From Lasiodiplodia sp. COLG20 (Eukaryota; Ascomycota; Dothideomycetes; Botryosphaeriales; Botryosphaeriaceae), in NCBI GenBank assembly GCA_009801085.1, contig VNWV01000006.1, positions 1,984,001-2,048,000 on the forward strand: DNA of 64,000 nt, given 5' to 3'. A program made the translations under genes and the position numbers. Shown here piece after piece: positions 54,446 through 63,553 of this stretch. A model generated the notes under the pieces. It was not told the origin of the DNA and did no database searches. It saw nothing but the letters and a program-made list of their open reading frames with translations. How positions within the stretch are numbered: the first letter of the stretch is position 1; each line of letters starts with the position of its first letter.

Positions 54446-55653
54446 GACTCAGCGGATGGGATGAGGTCGAAAAGTAGCCGAAAGAAAATTCGAAAAAGTC
54501 GATGGGCCAGTGGGACAGGCGCTGCATTTTATCGATGGAGCTTTGCCGCTAATGCAAGATATGTTCAGCCCCCATCCTCCCTTTGATGCTGTCTCATTCG
54601 TTGCTTTTTGACAGATCCCTGTCGAGACACGAAGACGTCAGATCCTATGGACCGAATCAGCCAGAAACCTCAGAGGCGCAGCAATCCCATGTAAAAGACC
54701 CTATTCCATCTGTTAATTGATTTTCATAGCAGGTAATTCACCGGCAGGCTTGTCACAGCCCCTCGGACTGTTCAGAGGATCGCCATCTCTCGCTTATTGA
54801 GGCGAGCTGCGGCTGAATGGTTACACAGGAGGCGCTGAGCCCCATTTTGAGCAATTGTGCGCTCATCATTGGATGGCTGATTTGGAGAAGAACGGACACG
54901 CGACGCGGATTACTGTCCGCCACAAACTGACTGTGACGTGGCAGCTCTCCACGTGTGCTGTGTTCCCGCCCGCCTGCTGCGCGCGGGCTAGGCGAACTGG
55001 CTACTATGCCAAACGGGACCGCCTAATTGGGGCAGCACGTGCGCGGCTGCGCCTCTCAGGCTGTGGGGGACTGGTGGATTATGTTTGTGTTTGTCGCTGT
55101 GGCTGGATGGCCCTGTGGCTAGCATGTTCATTCTGCTCGGCGAGGGATACGGCGCGGCGACCCCACGGGTGTGGGGTTGTGTGTCCTATATTTCTCTCTC
55201 TCACTCTCTTTCCCCCATTTGAGCCGTCTCCTTTTTTTGTTTTCCTTAGTATTCCTGATTGACAAGCAGTCTGTTTTATGAGATAGCTTAATTTGCAGGA
55301 ACAGCCGGACATCCCGATCGACGATGCGTCCTACGAACGCGGTGTTGAGACAAGGCGTCTGCACCTTAAGAATGGCCTGAAATATGCACAAGCTAGGTTG
55401 TTGGCGGATGATATGAGGTGCGGCGAGCATGAAATGTAAATCCTCCGAGCACATGCGCTCAGAATATGGAAGTTTTCGCAAACATTGCAATGCGCCAGCA
55501 GGCATGGAGAAACCTTAATTCTTCCCCGCCTAAAGTCTAATGAGTACATAATCCATAATAGAAATCTAATACAAAACAAAGGGTATACCAGAAGTGCTCC
55601 TCTCCACCATCCACAAACAGCAGCACCATCTACTCTCGTGCGCCGTCTCTACC
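54446..55653. other. Intergenic region upstream of the NLR gene
   Basis: NLR promoter and the 3' flank of the hydrolase gene. Contains a C/T-rich tract near 55190-55250. No gene, repeat or RNA recognised. Confidence 0.5.
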
Positions 55654-56778
55654 TCAAGCCCTCACACTCCCCACACCCGCATGCACATCTCCCTGCTCCC
55701 ACGCATCCCTCACAAACTCAACCGCCGTCTCGAACGTGACCTCGCGCGCCCTCTTCTGCGCCTCATCCAACCACCCCACAGGCATCTGTGTCCACCCATG
55801 CTTCATGCCCTCGAACCGCTCAACCCTGAGATCCCCGCCCCTCCCCTCCTCCGCCACCTTCTTGACCCACACCTCGCTCTGTTCCGCCAGTGAGTCCAGT
55901 TCAGGCAGTACGAGGTACATGCGGGCCTTTGGATGCAACCCGCCATTACGCAAGTCCGCCAGGCCAGGCGAGGCGCGCGGGTGTGCCGCCTTATCGCGCG
56001 GGATGTACGTCGGGTGGAGGAGGTCGAAGCTGTCGCCCCAGAAGCTCTTCGTGACGGGCAGCTTCGGCGGACGCGTGCGCTCCGAGGGCAGCTGGCGTGC
56101 ATCGAACGACGGGTAATACAGCAGCAGCGGGACGCTCCTCGCAAAATCCATCGGGATCCTGCTGGGCCAAGGCTTATCGCCGACCTCCGGCCCGGGCTGC
56201 AGCGATAGCGCGAGATTCAGAGCGAGGTTCCCACCGCTGCTGAAGCCCGAGATGCAGAGCCGCGACGTATCCAGTGTGATATCCGGCTTCGGCGCGTCGG
56301 GGGTCGGCGGCTTGACGTTGGCAGCGATGCCGTCGCGCAGGGCCTTGTACGCAGGCGACGCGGGATCGAGCAGGGCGCTGAGCACGTCCTCGCCGTCCTC
56401 GATGGCGGACGGGAACGGGTCGATGGGGCCGAGGCGGTAGTCGACCGAGATGGCGACGCAGCCCAGGTCGCGCGCCATCTTGGCGCAGAAGGGCGACTGC
56501 TCCAGGCACGACCCCATGACGAAGCCGCCGCCGTGGAAATCGAGGACGACCGGGTAGCCTGCGGGCGAGGGCGGTGGCGAGGGAGGCACGAAGACGTAGA
56601 CAGGGATGGTGTAGGCGGTGGTGGGGCTGCGGGACGGGAGCTTGAGGACGAACGGATGCGGGCCTTCGGGCGAGGTGAAGCGGAGGGTGAGGTCGGGGAC
56701 GGCTCGGGGGAGGCGTAGGACGGCGGTGCGCCATTGCACGTCGAGTGGCTGCGAGAAGAAGCGTTGTAGGCCGGACAT
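55654..56778 (-). CDS. HSL-family alpha/beta hydrolase (esterase/lipase-like)
   Basis: Single-exon, 374 residues. The oxyanion motif HGGGF (82-86) and nucleophile elbow GFSSGG (Ser180) define the hormone-sensitive-lipase family. The acid is probably the Asp in LPELDSLAEQ and the His is in GMKHGW near the C-terminus, both in the usual order. No signal peptide or anchor helix, so an intracellular carboxylesterase is likely. The insert rich in Pro before the elbow is family-typical. Substrate unknown. It lies tail-on behind the NLR promoter on the same strand, with no sign of shared regulation. Confidence 0.92.
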   Translation of the reverse strand: MSGLQRFFSQPLDVQWRTAVLRLPRAVPDLTLRFTSPEGPHPFVLKLPSRSPTTAYTIPVYVFVPPSPPPSPAGYPVVLDFHGGGFVMGSCLEQSPFCAKMARDLGCVAISVDYRLGPIDPFPSAIEDGEDVLSALLDPASPAYKALRDGIAANVKPPTPDAPKPDITLDTSRLCISGFSSGGNLALNLALSLQPGPEVGDKPWPSRIPMDFARSVPLLLYYPSFDARQLPSERTRPPKLPVTKSFWGDSFDLLHPTYIPRDKAAHPRASPGLADLRNGGLHPKARMYLVLPELDSLAEQSEVWVKKVAEEGRGGDLRVERFEGMKHGWTQMPVGWLDEAQKRAREVTFETAVEFVRDAWEQGDVHAGVGSVRA

Positions 56779-57211
56779 GGTGGAGGGTGGTGTAGGTCGG
56801 TTGGGTAGGCTGTGAGGTGGATGTTTAGGTTGTGGAGCTTAGGGAAGCTGGGTGAGGGAAATATAGGTGATCTGCGACCAGGGAGCTCTTGCCACGACGC
56901 GCCATCGCCATCGAGGACGGCGGCCTAGAACCGGTCAAGCAGCTGCTGATGAAGACGGTGTGATTTTGGCCGCCGGATGACCTCATCATGCAAGATCGCT
57001 TGGCGCAGGGGCCGCCGATCTTTTCCGCGTCCGGCCGCAAACCTTCACCCAACTTCATCTCCTTGGTCTCTTTGTATTTTCTTCTACATATACCTTCTGA
57101 TGTATATTTCTACCCGGCTGCGGTGATAGAATTAGTAAGACTGATTTGCATGATAAGTTCCAAGAATTAATCCTTCGCAATTTCTTTCACGAAAAAAAAA
57201 AAAACACATGT

Positions 57212-57243
57212 GGGGAGCTGACTATCGTTCGGACGTGAATGTA
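57212..57243. repeat. Half palindrome, copy 4
   Basis: Left arm only, in the variant GGGGAGCTGA (deletion of two bases and a C-to-T follow), joined to TACAGTCC. It shares the GGGG variant with the half copy at 59543, in the same orientation. Confidence 0.7.
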
Positions 57244-57302
57244 CAGTCCTCTCTCGCAGCCGATGGCTAGCGTGGATTTGTTTTTTTTTTCGCTCATGTC
57301 AT

Positions 57303-57383
57303 GGGTAGTTGAAGTTATCGTCCGGGCGTGTATGTATAATTTTAAATTCGACATTCTCGTCCGGACGATAGCTTCGACTACCT
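57303..57383. repeat. 81-bp palindromic repeat, copy 5
   Basis: Same 81-bp length as copies 1-3, with transitions in both arms (GGGTAGTTGAAGTTATCGTC on the left). Left flank 57242-57302 matches 36636-36688 and right flank 57384-57489 matches 41734-41842. Confidence 0.82.
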
Positions 57384-57507
57384 ACATATGATAATTTTTC
57401 TAAGGCAGAGCTAGGGCATAGTTATGCTATGTTCTAGAACCCTGCTATTCTTCGCGCTAGCCATCGGCTGCAGCACCCCTCTGTATAATTGTTGATACTT
57501 TCGCACT

Positions 57508-58104
57508 GTGCGTCCATGGACTTTCGTCGTCCGGCGATCCAAAAATCTGGATATTTCTTATGGTGGATTGTCGACGTCCCATTCGGTAGGCAAGTATTGG
57601 GCACGAAATTTCTCATCCAAAGGCAACGTCCTGCTGGACCTGCCTCCCGCCGGGCGCCCTGCTATCTTCAAGGACTCTTTCTCCGGGAAGAAACTCTTCA
57701 TGATCCCCGGAGGCAGGATGCTCGCCGGCGAGCGGACCGCCGAACAGGAGGAAAAGAAGAGCAAGAAGCCCAAGAAGTCCGCAGAGAAGAAGTCAGCCAA
57801 AGCCAAGGACGCCGCCAACGACGACGAGAAGGGCGAGAGACAGGAGGACCGCTTCTGGACCCGCCCGCACGCCTACGACCGCAAGGCCATAGAGTACGCG
57901 CCGGACTGCTTGGGTTACTCAGCCGAGTCCTACCCGAGACGCCAGAACATCTTGGACCTCGATCGCCAGTACAACCCCACGCTTGCGACCCAGTCCTCCA
58001 GCTTGCCGAGTAATTGGTCCGTCAGGTTCTTCTGTTCTTCGAGCTTGGCATCTGGCTTCCTGAAAGCTTGTTTCGTTGTAATTTCGTTAAATCTGCTGAG
58101 CTGA
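57508..58104 (+). pseudogene. Open frame without ATG upstream of RNase H-fold gene 2
   Basis: A frame of 198 codons that reads like protein (WARNFSSKGNVLLDLPP; FKDSFSGKKLFMIPGG; a Lys/Glu-rich middle; RFWTRPHAYDRKAIEYAPD) but opens at GTG. The first ATG comes only in the MIPGG segment, and no convincing splice acceptor was found upstream. It starts just after a palindromic repeat, so its 5' part may have been lost. An opposite-strand frame overlaps its 3' end, and only one of the two need be real. Family not recognised. Confidence 0.35.
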
Positions 58105-58160
58105 ATGGTGTGTTGCAGGATCAACCGGAAAATTGCTTGATCTTTGTCTGCATTCGCCAT
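57930..58160 (-). CDS. Possible small protein antisense to the ATG-less frame
   Basis: 76 codons from ATG 58160. The sequence looks like a helical protein (DQAIFRLILQHTIQLSRF; AKLEEQKNLTDQLLGKLED) and ends RSRSKMFWRLG. It overlaps the plus-strand frame 57508-58104 in antisense. No domain recognised, so it may be an exon, a relic or chance. Reported because its composition is more protein-like than most shadows. Confidence 0.25.
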   Translation of the reverse strand: MANADKDQAIFRLILQHTIQLSRFNEITTKQAFRKPDAKLEEQKNLTDQLLGKLEDWVASVGLYWRSRSKMFWRLG

Positions 58161-58448
58161 TTCCAGGCTCGCAGGACCGTACTTTGCATTCTGCGCGGAT
58201 CCCTTTTTGTTCAGTCTGGTCGTGAGGTGATCCCGGCGGCGGCGGCGTGGTTGGCTAAGTGAGGTGAGGCATCTTCCAAATGAGAGCCGCGCGCTGTATC
58301 TGTACAATTAAGCATGCACGCGACCCGATCTTCCACAGATAGCCACCGCGGACCGTCGCGCTTAATAGCCACCCTCCGTCCAGCTCTTTACAACCACGCC
58401 GTCCGCCACACCGTTCAAACAGCCTCTTCCGCGGACTCCAGCTCCGCC

Positions 58449-59456
58449 ATGAACTCCCTCAACATTCCTCCTCCTCCTCCTCCAGCTCCTCCTCCGCCGC
58501 CGCCGCCACCTCCTCCGCGCCCGCCGAGATATTCCGTCACGCAGCTCAGCGAACGCGAGCTGCCGTACGGCTCAGCGCCCGCGCCCCCCGTCCGCGGCCG
58601 GGTCATCGTCCAAGAGGCAGCGCAAGCCTTCGCGCACGGCATGGCCAGCAGTGCCGCGTCCCAGCCTGCCGACCGCACAATGGCGTTCTTCACGGACGCG
58701 TCGTGCTCGCGCGAGTACAACATCCACGGCGAGGGCTACACCAGCGCCGCGTTCGTGCACAAGCTGCCGCAGCAGCAACAGCAGCAGGACGAGATCGAGG
58801 ACGAGGACGGCTGGATCGGCCACGGCCACATGCTGCCAGTCACCTGCAACGACATCAACAACGCCGAGCTCTGGGCCATCGCGCTGACGCTCGAGTTCAT
58901 CGTCATGCGCTGTCTGGCAGCCGGCCTGCAGCCCGCCTACGCTGCCGTCGCGCTGTTCAAGATCCTCACGGATAGCAAGCAGGTGCTGCGCTGGCTGCAG
59001 GGCCGCACCGACCTGATCGGCGACGGCGACAACGACGACGACGACGAATCGGGCGGCGGCGCCTGCGAGGGTGCCGACCCCGAGGCCCTGCGCAGGGTCC
59101 TCTACTACGACGCGGCGCTGACGGAGCTGCTGGACAAGGCGGTCGAGTACCACTGGGTGCCTGCCCACTCGGGCGTGCCGGGCAACGAGGCGGCGGATAG
59201 GCTGGCAGGGGCCTTCCGCCCTGACGTCCTCTTGCCGCTGAAGTACAGGTTGCCGCCCGTCGCGGTCTTGAACGCCGCCGTGGAGAGGTGGAGGCCGTAT
59301 AGGAAGCTGCGGGTTCTGGCCATGCGGCTGGTCCGCATTAACGCCGCCATCGCCCTGTCGACGTCGCATGGGCAGAAGAGGGGTTTGTTGAGGGCGCAGA
59401 GGAAGGCGGAGGAGAAGATTGAGAAGGTCCGGGAGCAGATTGCGGAGGAGGAGTAG
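58449..59456 (+). CDS. Solitary RNase H-fold protein 2
   Basis: Intron-less, 335 residues from ATG 58449; an in-frame ATG at 58314 would add 45 leader-like residues. The N-terminus is a long Pro run from CCT/CCG repeats, as in RNase H-fold protein 1. The type I RNase H residues are all present: Asp83 (AFFTDASCS), Glu140 (NNAELWAIAL), Asp175 (ILTDSKQVL), His240 and Asp250 (WVPAHSGVPGNEAADRLA). Gln-rich and Asp-rich inserts separate the motifs. Both proteins continue after the domain with RPD(I/V)L and end in a basic, coiled-coil-prone tail. This one is closer to the RNase H of LINE-type elements than protein 1, but no reverse transcriptase is present. A half palindrome follows at 59543. Confidence 0.85.
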   Translation: MNSLNIPPPPPPAPPPPPPPPPPRPPRYSVTQLSERELPYGSAPAPPVRGRVIVQEAAQAFAHGMASSAASQPADRTMAFFTDASCSREYNIHGEGYTSAAFVHKLPQQQQQQDEIEDEDGWIGHGHMLPVTCNDINNAELWAIALTLEFIVMRCLAAGLQPAYAAVALFKILTDSKQVLRWLQGRTDLIGDGDNDDDDESGGGACEGADPEALRRVLYYDAALTELLDKAVEYHWVPAHSGVPGNEAADRLAGAFRPDVLLPLKYRLPPVAVLNAAVERWRPYRKLRVLAMRLVRINAAIALSTSHGQKRGLLRAQRKAEEKIEKVREQIAEEE

Positions 59457-60737
59457 GGAGATGGCGGATGGGACGTTTTGCTTGTGGGAGAGTTTGGGTT
59501 GACGCTTTGCTGATACATGAACTTGTAATTTGCACATGCCATGGGGAGCTGAAGCTATCGTCCGGACGTGAATGTATAATTATCATCTGCCAGGACACGA
59601 CTCACTTGATCAACGGCATGACACAAGTACTCTATGTTGTGCTTATATATAGGCCACCTGATTGATGCTACTAGATTGGGACGGTTGGAGCGCCAATGAG
59701 AAGATCCAAAGCCCGGTGTAGCGGAAATATCTCGACCACAGGGCGTAAGACGCACTTCAATGCATCTCCTCAACCTGACAATACAGAGCCACCGCTACGG
59801 TATATAACTGCTTGGAAACCACATGGGAGCCTTTGAAATCCGCGGAGAACGGGTTGTCGTGACTCATAGACCCGTCTGAAAAGCCGTAGCCCGCGCGGTT
59901 GCCGTTTTGGGCGATCAGTAAAAGAAATGGTAAAACGAATGGCAAAAACCTTGGTAGCACATCCCGAAATCGAACCTTGGACCTGATGCGGTCTTCGGCA
60001 GGGGATGCGCCCACAGGAAACCCTCGCAAACGCTGAGTGTTTTTTACCTTTCGGCACCTTTCGGTGACGACAAGAGCTCGCTGTTTACTTTATATACCCC
60101 ACATAAATTATCCACCAGTACATGATTCCCACCGCCCTATATCCGCCATACGCTGTCATGTCATCTTCCGACCGTGTCCGCAAGCCGCTGAGATGCGTTC
60201 CTTCACTGGTGCCGGTGCCGGACGGAGGCCGCTGGCTGAGTTCAGACACTTCCACATCCTCACCCGCGCGCACCAATGCGCGCTTCAGGAACAGTCAGAG
60301 TCGCACCAGAGAGACATGAAGCATAGAACTGTATGCTCCGTCCTTTCCCAGGACACATAAATTGCTCTAAGACGTTCACCGCCCTCGACACGATCCACCC
60401 GACTGCGTCAGCTCACACCCACAGCTGTGCCAGCCCACGCAGGCCCTTCCTTATTGCCATCGCCCTCATCAAGCTGCCATTCTCCCCAAGTCACGCACAG
60501 CGCCAGAGCTCCCCTCGCCTCAGGCGCATCGCGCTCAAGCCTCTACCTACACCAGCAATCCAGCAAGTCTTTCCTCCGTCCATCGATCCCGCACTCCAAC
60601 CCAAGCCAACCATAATTTCCCGCCCCAAAACGCCACAAAAAGCCAACTGACCCTGCCCCCAGATGCTCAGAAAGTAACGATAGAAGCACAGACAAAGTAT
60701 CTGCTCCTCCACGCTCCCTCACAAGCTCCCACACGCC
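59457..60737. other. Intergenic region
   Basis: Begins with the half palindrome, then sequence with short overlapping frames on both strands (59757-60057, 60037-60360), none convincing. A B-box-like GGTTCGATTTC on the minus strand near 59966 has no matching tRNA fold. Confidence 0.5.
59543..59576. repeat. Half palindrome, copy 6
   Basis: Left arm GGGGAGCTGAAGCTATCGTC, then CGGACGTGAATGTA; the right arm is absent. Same orientation and variant as 57212, so the two half copies bracket the RNase H-fold gene 2 cassette as direct repeats. Confidence 0.75.
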
Positions 60738-61434
60738 ATGTCCGACGCTCATTCCGACCTCCACAACCACCGAGATACCCAAGCAGACCGCCGCCAAAAA
60801 GTTCTACAGGAAAGCCCGAGGCCGTCGATTGCGATCAGCGATCCAGGCGCAGGATAGCCACCCGATATCAAGACAAGCCCTTCCACGCAGTCTTGAGCCC
60901 GCTGCGCTAGCAGGAAAGCCAGCTGAGAACCGCACACACATCTACACTGCTCGGAGCCTGCGCGACTGGATCAATGAGGATTGGAAGAAGCCCGCCCATC
61001 CCACGCCCCATCCCGCTCGCCCGCCCGCATATCAGGTTGAGAGAAACGCGATGCAAGCACAGCCGAATTCTCGGGTACAGCTCAACAACAGAAAAGCCTG
61101 GCCTGCTCTTTCCGAAGCCCAACCATAACGGATTCCCCGTGGTCAAGAAGCCGCCGCCAATGCTCCCGGGATGTCACTGCACACGCACTGGATCATGGAA
61201 GGCCCGTCCAAACCTCGCTCAGAGACCTCCATACGCCCTCCAAACGTCGGAGGGCGATGCGGAACTCTTGACGACTTCTTCAACGATCCATACCTGGATC
61301 CCATGCCCTCAAGACCCACCACGCCAAACGACCAGACATACCCGTGTCGAAGACAACGAGAGAGCTCTCCATCTCCCTTCTATGTTTCCATTCCACAGCA
61401 AGTTGACGGCGTTAGCATCGAAGCAGCAGCCTAA
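60738..61434 (+). pseudogene. Frame-broken gene for a disordered protein
   Basis: Protein-like sequence begins at ATG 60738 (MSDAHSDLHNHRDTQADRRQ) and then shifts phase several times: IYTARSLRDWINEDWKKP in a second frame, EKPGLLFPKPNHNGFPVV in a third, then LDDFFNDPYLDPMPSRP and SPSPFYVSIPQQVDGVSI back in the second, ending in a stop at 61432-61434. No GT-AG pairs of normal size explain the changes cleanly. Insertions or deletions in a decaying gene are the simplest reading. Family not recognised. Confidence 0.4.
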
Positions 61435-61911
61435 CCAACCACAGAGCCGGGGAGCAGGAGGGGAAGAGCAAAGATAATGATGATGAAGACGATGACGTTG
61501 GGAGAGAACGACCAACCTTGTCCGAGTCTACTGCGTGACTTCGACGCCAGGATGACGAGCCTATCCAGCTGGTCAGTGCCAGAAAAGGTAAGATATACAG
61601 ACTACACCGTCAGCAATTGCTCACAGTGCATAACTTCTTCCCTTTCCTGAATGAGGCAGCTGAGATGGCTATCCACACATCATCATCCTCTCATCGACCA
61701 TCACAGCATCCCCCAGTCCATAATAGTCATATCTCAAATCATAAAATTTTGCTGTGTCAAAAAGAAATAAAACTATGCCAAGTCCACCAAAGCCTCGGAC
61801 GCCTCGTGTGCATGATATCCGCATTTTCCATCTCCCGTCATACCTCCTTGGACCCTTGTAGGCCATAATCATGGTATCCTCCAGTCTAATCCCTCTCACA
61901 CCTCAACCTCC
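61435..61911. other. Short intergenic region, 3' flank of the dehydrogenase gene
   Basis: About 480 bp downstream of the frame-broken gene and of the convergent dehydrogenase gene. Nothing recognised. Confidence 0.5.
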
Positions 61912-63553
61912 CTACGACGAACCCTGCAGCGGCTGGCCCATACCACCCAGCGTGATTGTCTTCGTAACAACATACTCCTCAATGCCCAAAAAGCTTCCCT
62001 CACGCCCGAAACCGCTCTCCTTGACACCACCAAACGGACTAGCCGGGTCAGAGATCAAGCCGGTGTTGACGCCAACCATGCCGACCTCGAGCGCCTCAGC
62101 GACGCGGTACACACGCTGGACGTCCTTGCTGAAGAAGTAGCCAGCGAGGCCGACGTCGGTGTCGTTTGCCATACGCACGACGTCCGCCTCGGTGTCGAAC
62201 GGGAACAGGCCGGCGACGGGGCCGAACGTCTCTTCGCGGGAGATGAGCATGTCAGTGTTGACGTCGCGGAGCACCGTGGGCTGGAAGAAGTTGTCGCCCA
62301 GCTCGGGCAGCTTCTGGCCACCGACCAGCACCTTTGCGCCGTGCGCGACGGCGTCCTCGACGTGCTGGGCGACCTTGCCGACCGCGCGGTCGTGGATGAG
62401 CGGGCCGTGCGTGACGCCCTCGTCGTAGCCGCCGCCGACCTTGAAGTGCTTGACCTTCTCGGCGAAGGCGGTCGCGAACTTGTCGTAGATGCCGCGCTGC
62501 ACGTAGATGCGGTTCGCGCACACGCACGTCTGGCCCGAGCTGCGGAACTTGCTGGCGATTGCGCCGGCGACGGCGGTGTCGAGGTCTGCGTCGTCGAAGA
62601 CGATGAAGGGTGCGTTGCCGCCGAGCTCAAAGGACAGCTTCTTGAGCGTGCTGCTCGATTGCTTCATGAGGAGCTTGCCGACGTTGGTGCTGCCGGTGAA
62701 AGAGACCTTCTTAATGGTGGGCGAAGTGGTGATGACCTCGCCGACCTCGGGCGTGTTGTGCAGCGCAGTCACGAAGTTGACAACGCCCTTGGGGATACCG
62801 GCGCGGTGGGCGAGCTCAGCGATAGCGGCGGCAGTCAATGGGGTCTCGCCGGGCGACTTCGCAACGACGGTGCAGCCAGCAGCCAGCGCAGGGCCGATCT
62901 TGCGGGTAATCATGGCGGCGGGGAAATTCCAGGGCGTGATCAAACCGCACACACCGACGGGCTCCTTGCGGGTGAAGACGCGGTTGCCGGCGACGGTCGA
63001 GGGGATGTTGGTGCCGTAGACACGCGGCGCCTCCTCAGAGAACCATTCGAAGAAGTTGGCGGCGTAGGTGACCTCGCCCTTCGCGTCCGCCAGCGGCTTT
63101 CCGTTCTCCCATGTTATGAGCTTGGCCAGGTCGTCGGCGTTCTCGATCATCAGGTCGTACCACTTGCGCAGCAGGCGGGCGCGCTCGCGGCCGGTGAGCT
63201 TGCTGAAGGCGGGCAGGGCGGCTGCGGCGGCGTCAATGGCCTTCTGAGTGTCTGCTCTGTCCATCTCGGGCTGGGTAGCGATAACAGCGCCGGTCGAGGG
63301 ATCGGTGACCTCAAAGGTCTTGCCTGAGGCTGCGCCGACCCATTCGCCGTTGATGTACGTCTTGGTCTTCAGGAGCGACTTGTCGCTGAGCTGCCATGAG
63401 TCAGCCAATGCCTGACTGCAAAAAAGTCGCTCGACTCACCGGAGGGATGTTGTGACCCATTGCGTATGTTCTTGAGCGGAGGACGGGGAAAGAAACGGGG
63501 TTGAAGCGCGAGCGGACGGCAGTTCTTGCTGCGAATGCGAGAATGGGCCTCAT
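61912..63553 (-). CDS. Succinate-semialdehyde dehydrogenase, mitochondrial
   Basis: Two exons (63553-63440, 63390-61912), 530 residues. The long frame lacks an ATG at its 5' end. A GTGAGT donor at 63439, a GCTGAC branch site and a GCAG acceptor at 63391 give a 49-nt intron, after which PPLSDKSLLKTKTYINGEWV reads as in homologues. Exon 1 encodes an Arg-rich amphipathic presequence (MRPILAFAARTAVRSRF), fitting import into mitochondria. Landmarks of the ALDH superfamily: TPWNFPAAMITRKIGPALAA, SFTGSTNVGK, the general base Glu in FELGGNAPF, the nucleophile Cys in SSGQTCVCANRIYV and EETFGPVAGLFPF. It oxidises succinate semialdehyde to succinate, closing the GABA shunt. An in-frame Met (MGHNIPP) at residue 32 could give a shorter cytosolic form. 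Confidence 0.93.

Larger units (their letters stand above)
56779..57507. other. Hydrolase promoter and start of second accessory block
   Basis: Left half is the promoter of the hydrolase gene. Right half, from about 57190, is repeat DNA with an A-rich run, a half palindrome (57212) and a full palindrome (57303). Confidence 0.6.

Noticed and set aside
59950..60040. tRNA gene on the minus strand around GGTTCGATTTC
   Set aside because: Only the B-box-like motif and a nearby T run are present; no cloverleaf can be drawn.
63409..63440. A 24- or 28-nt micro-intron in the SSADH gene
   Set aside because: A 49-nt intron with the same donor, a GCTGAC branch site and a later GCAG acceptor explains the frame and matches homologue sequence better.
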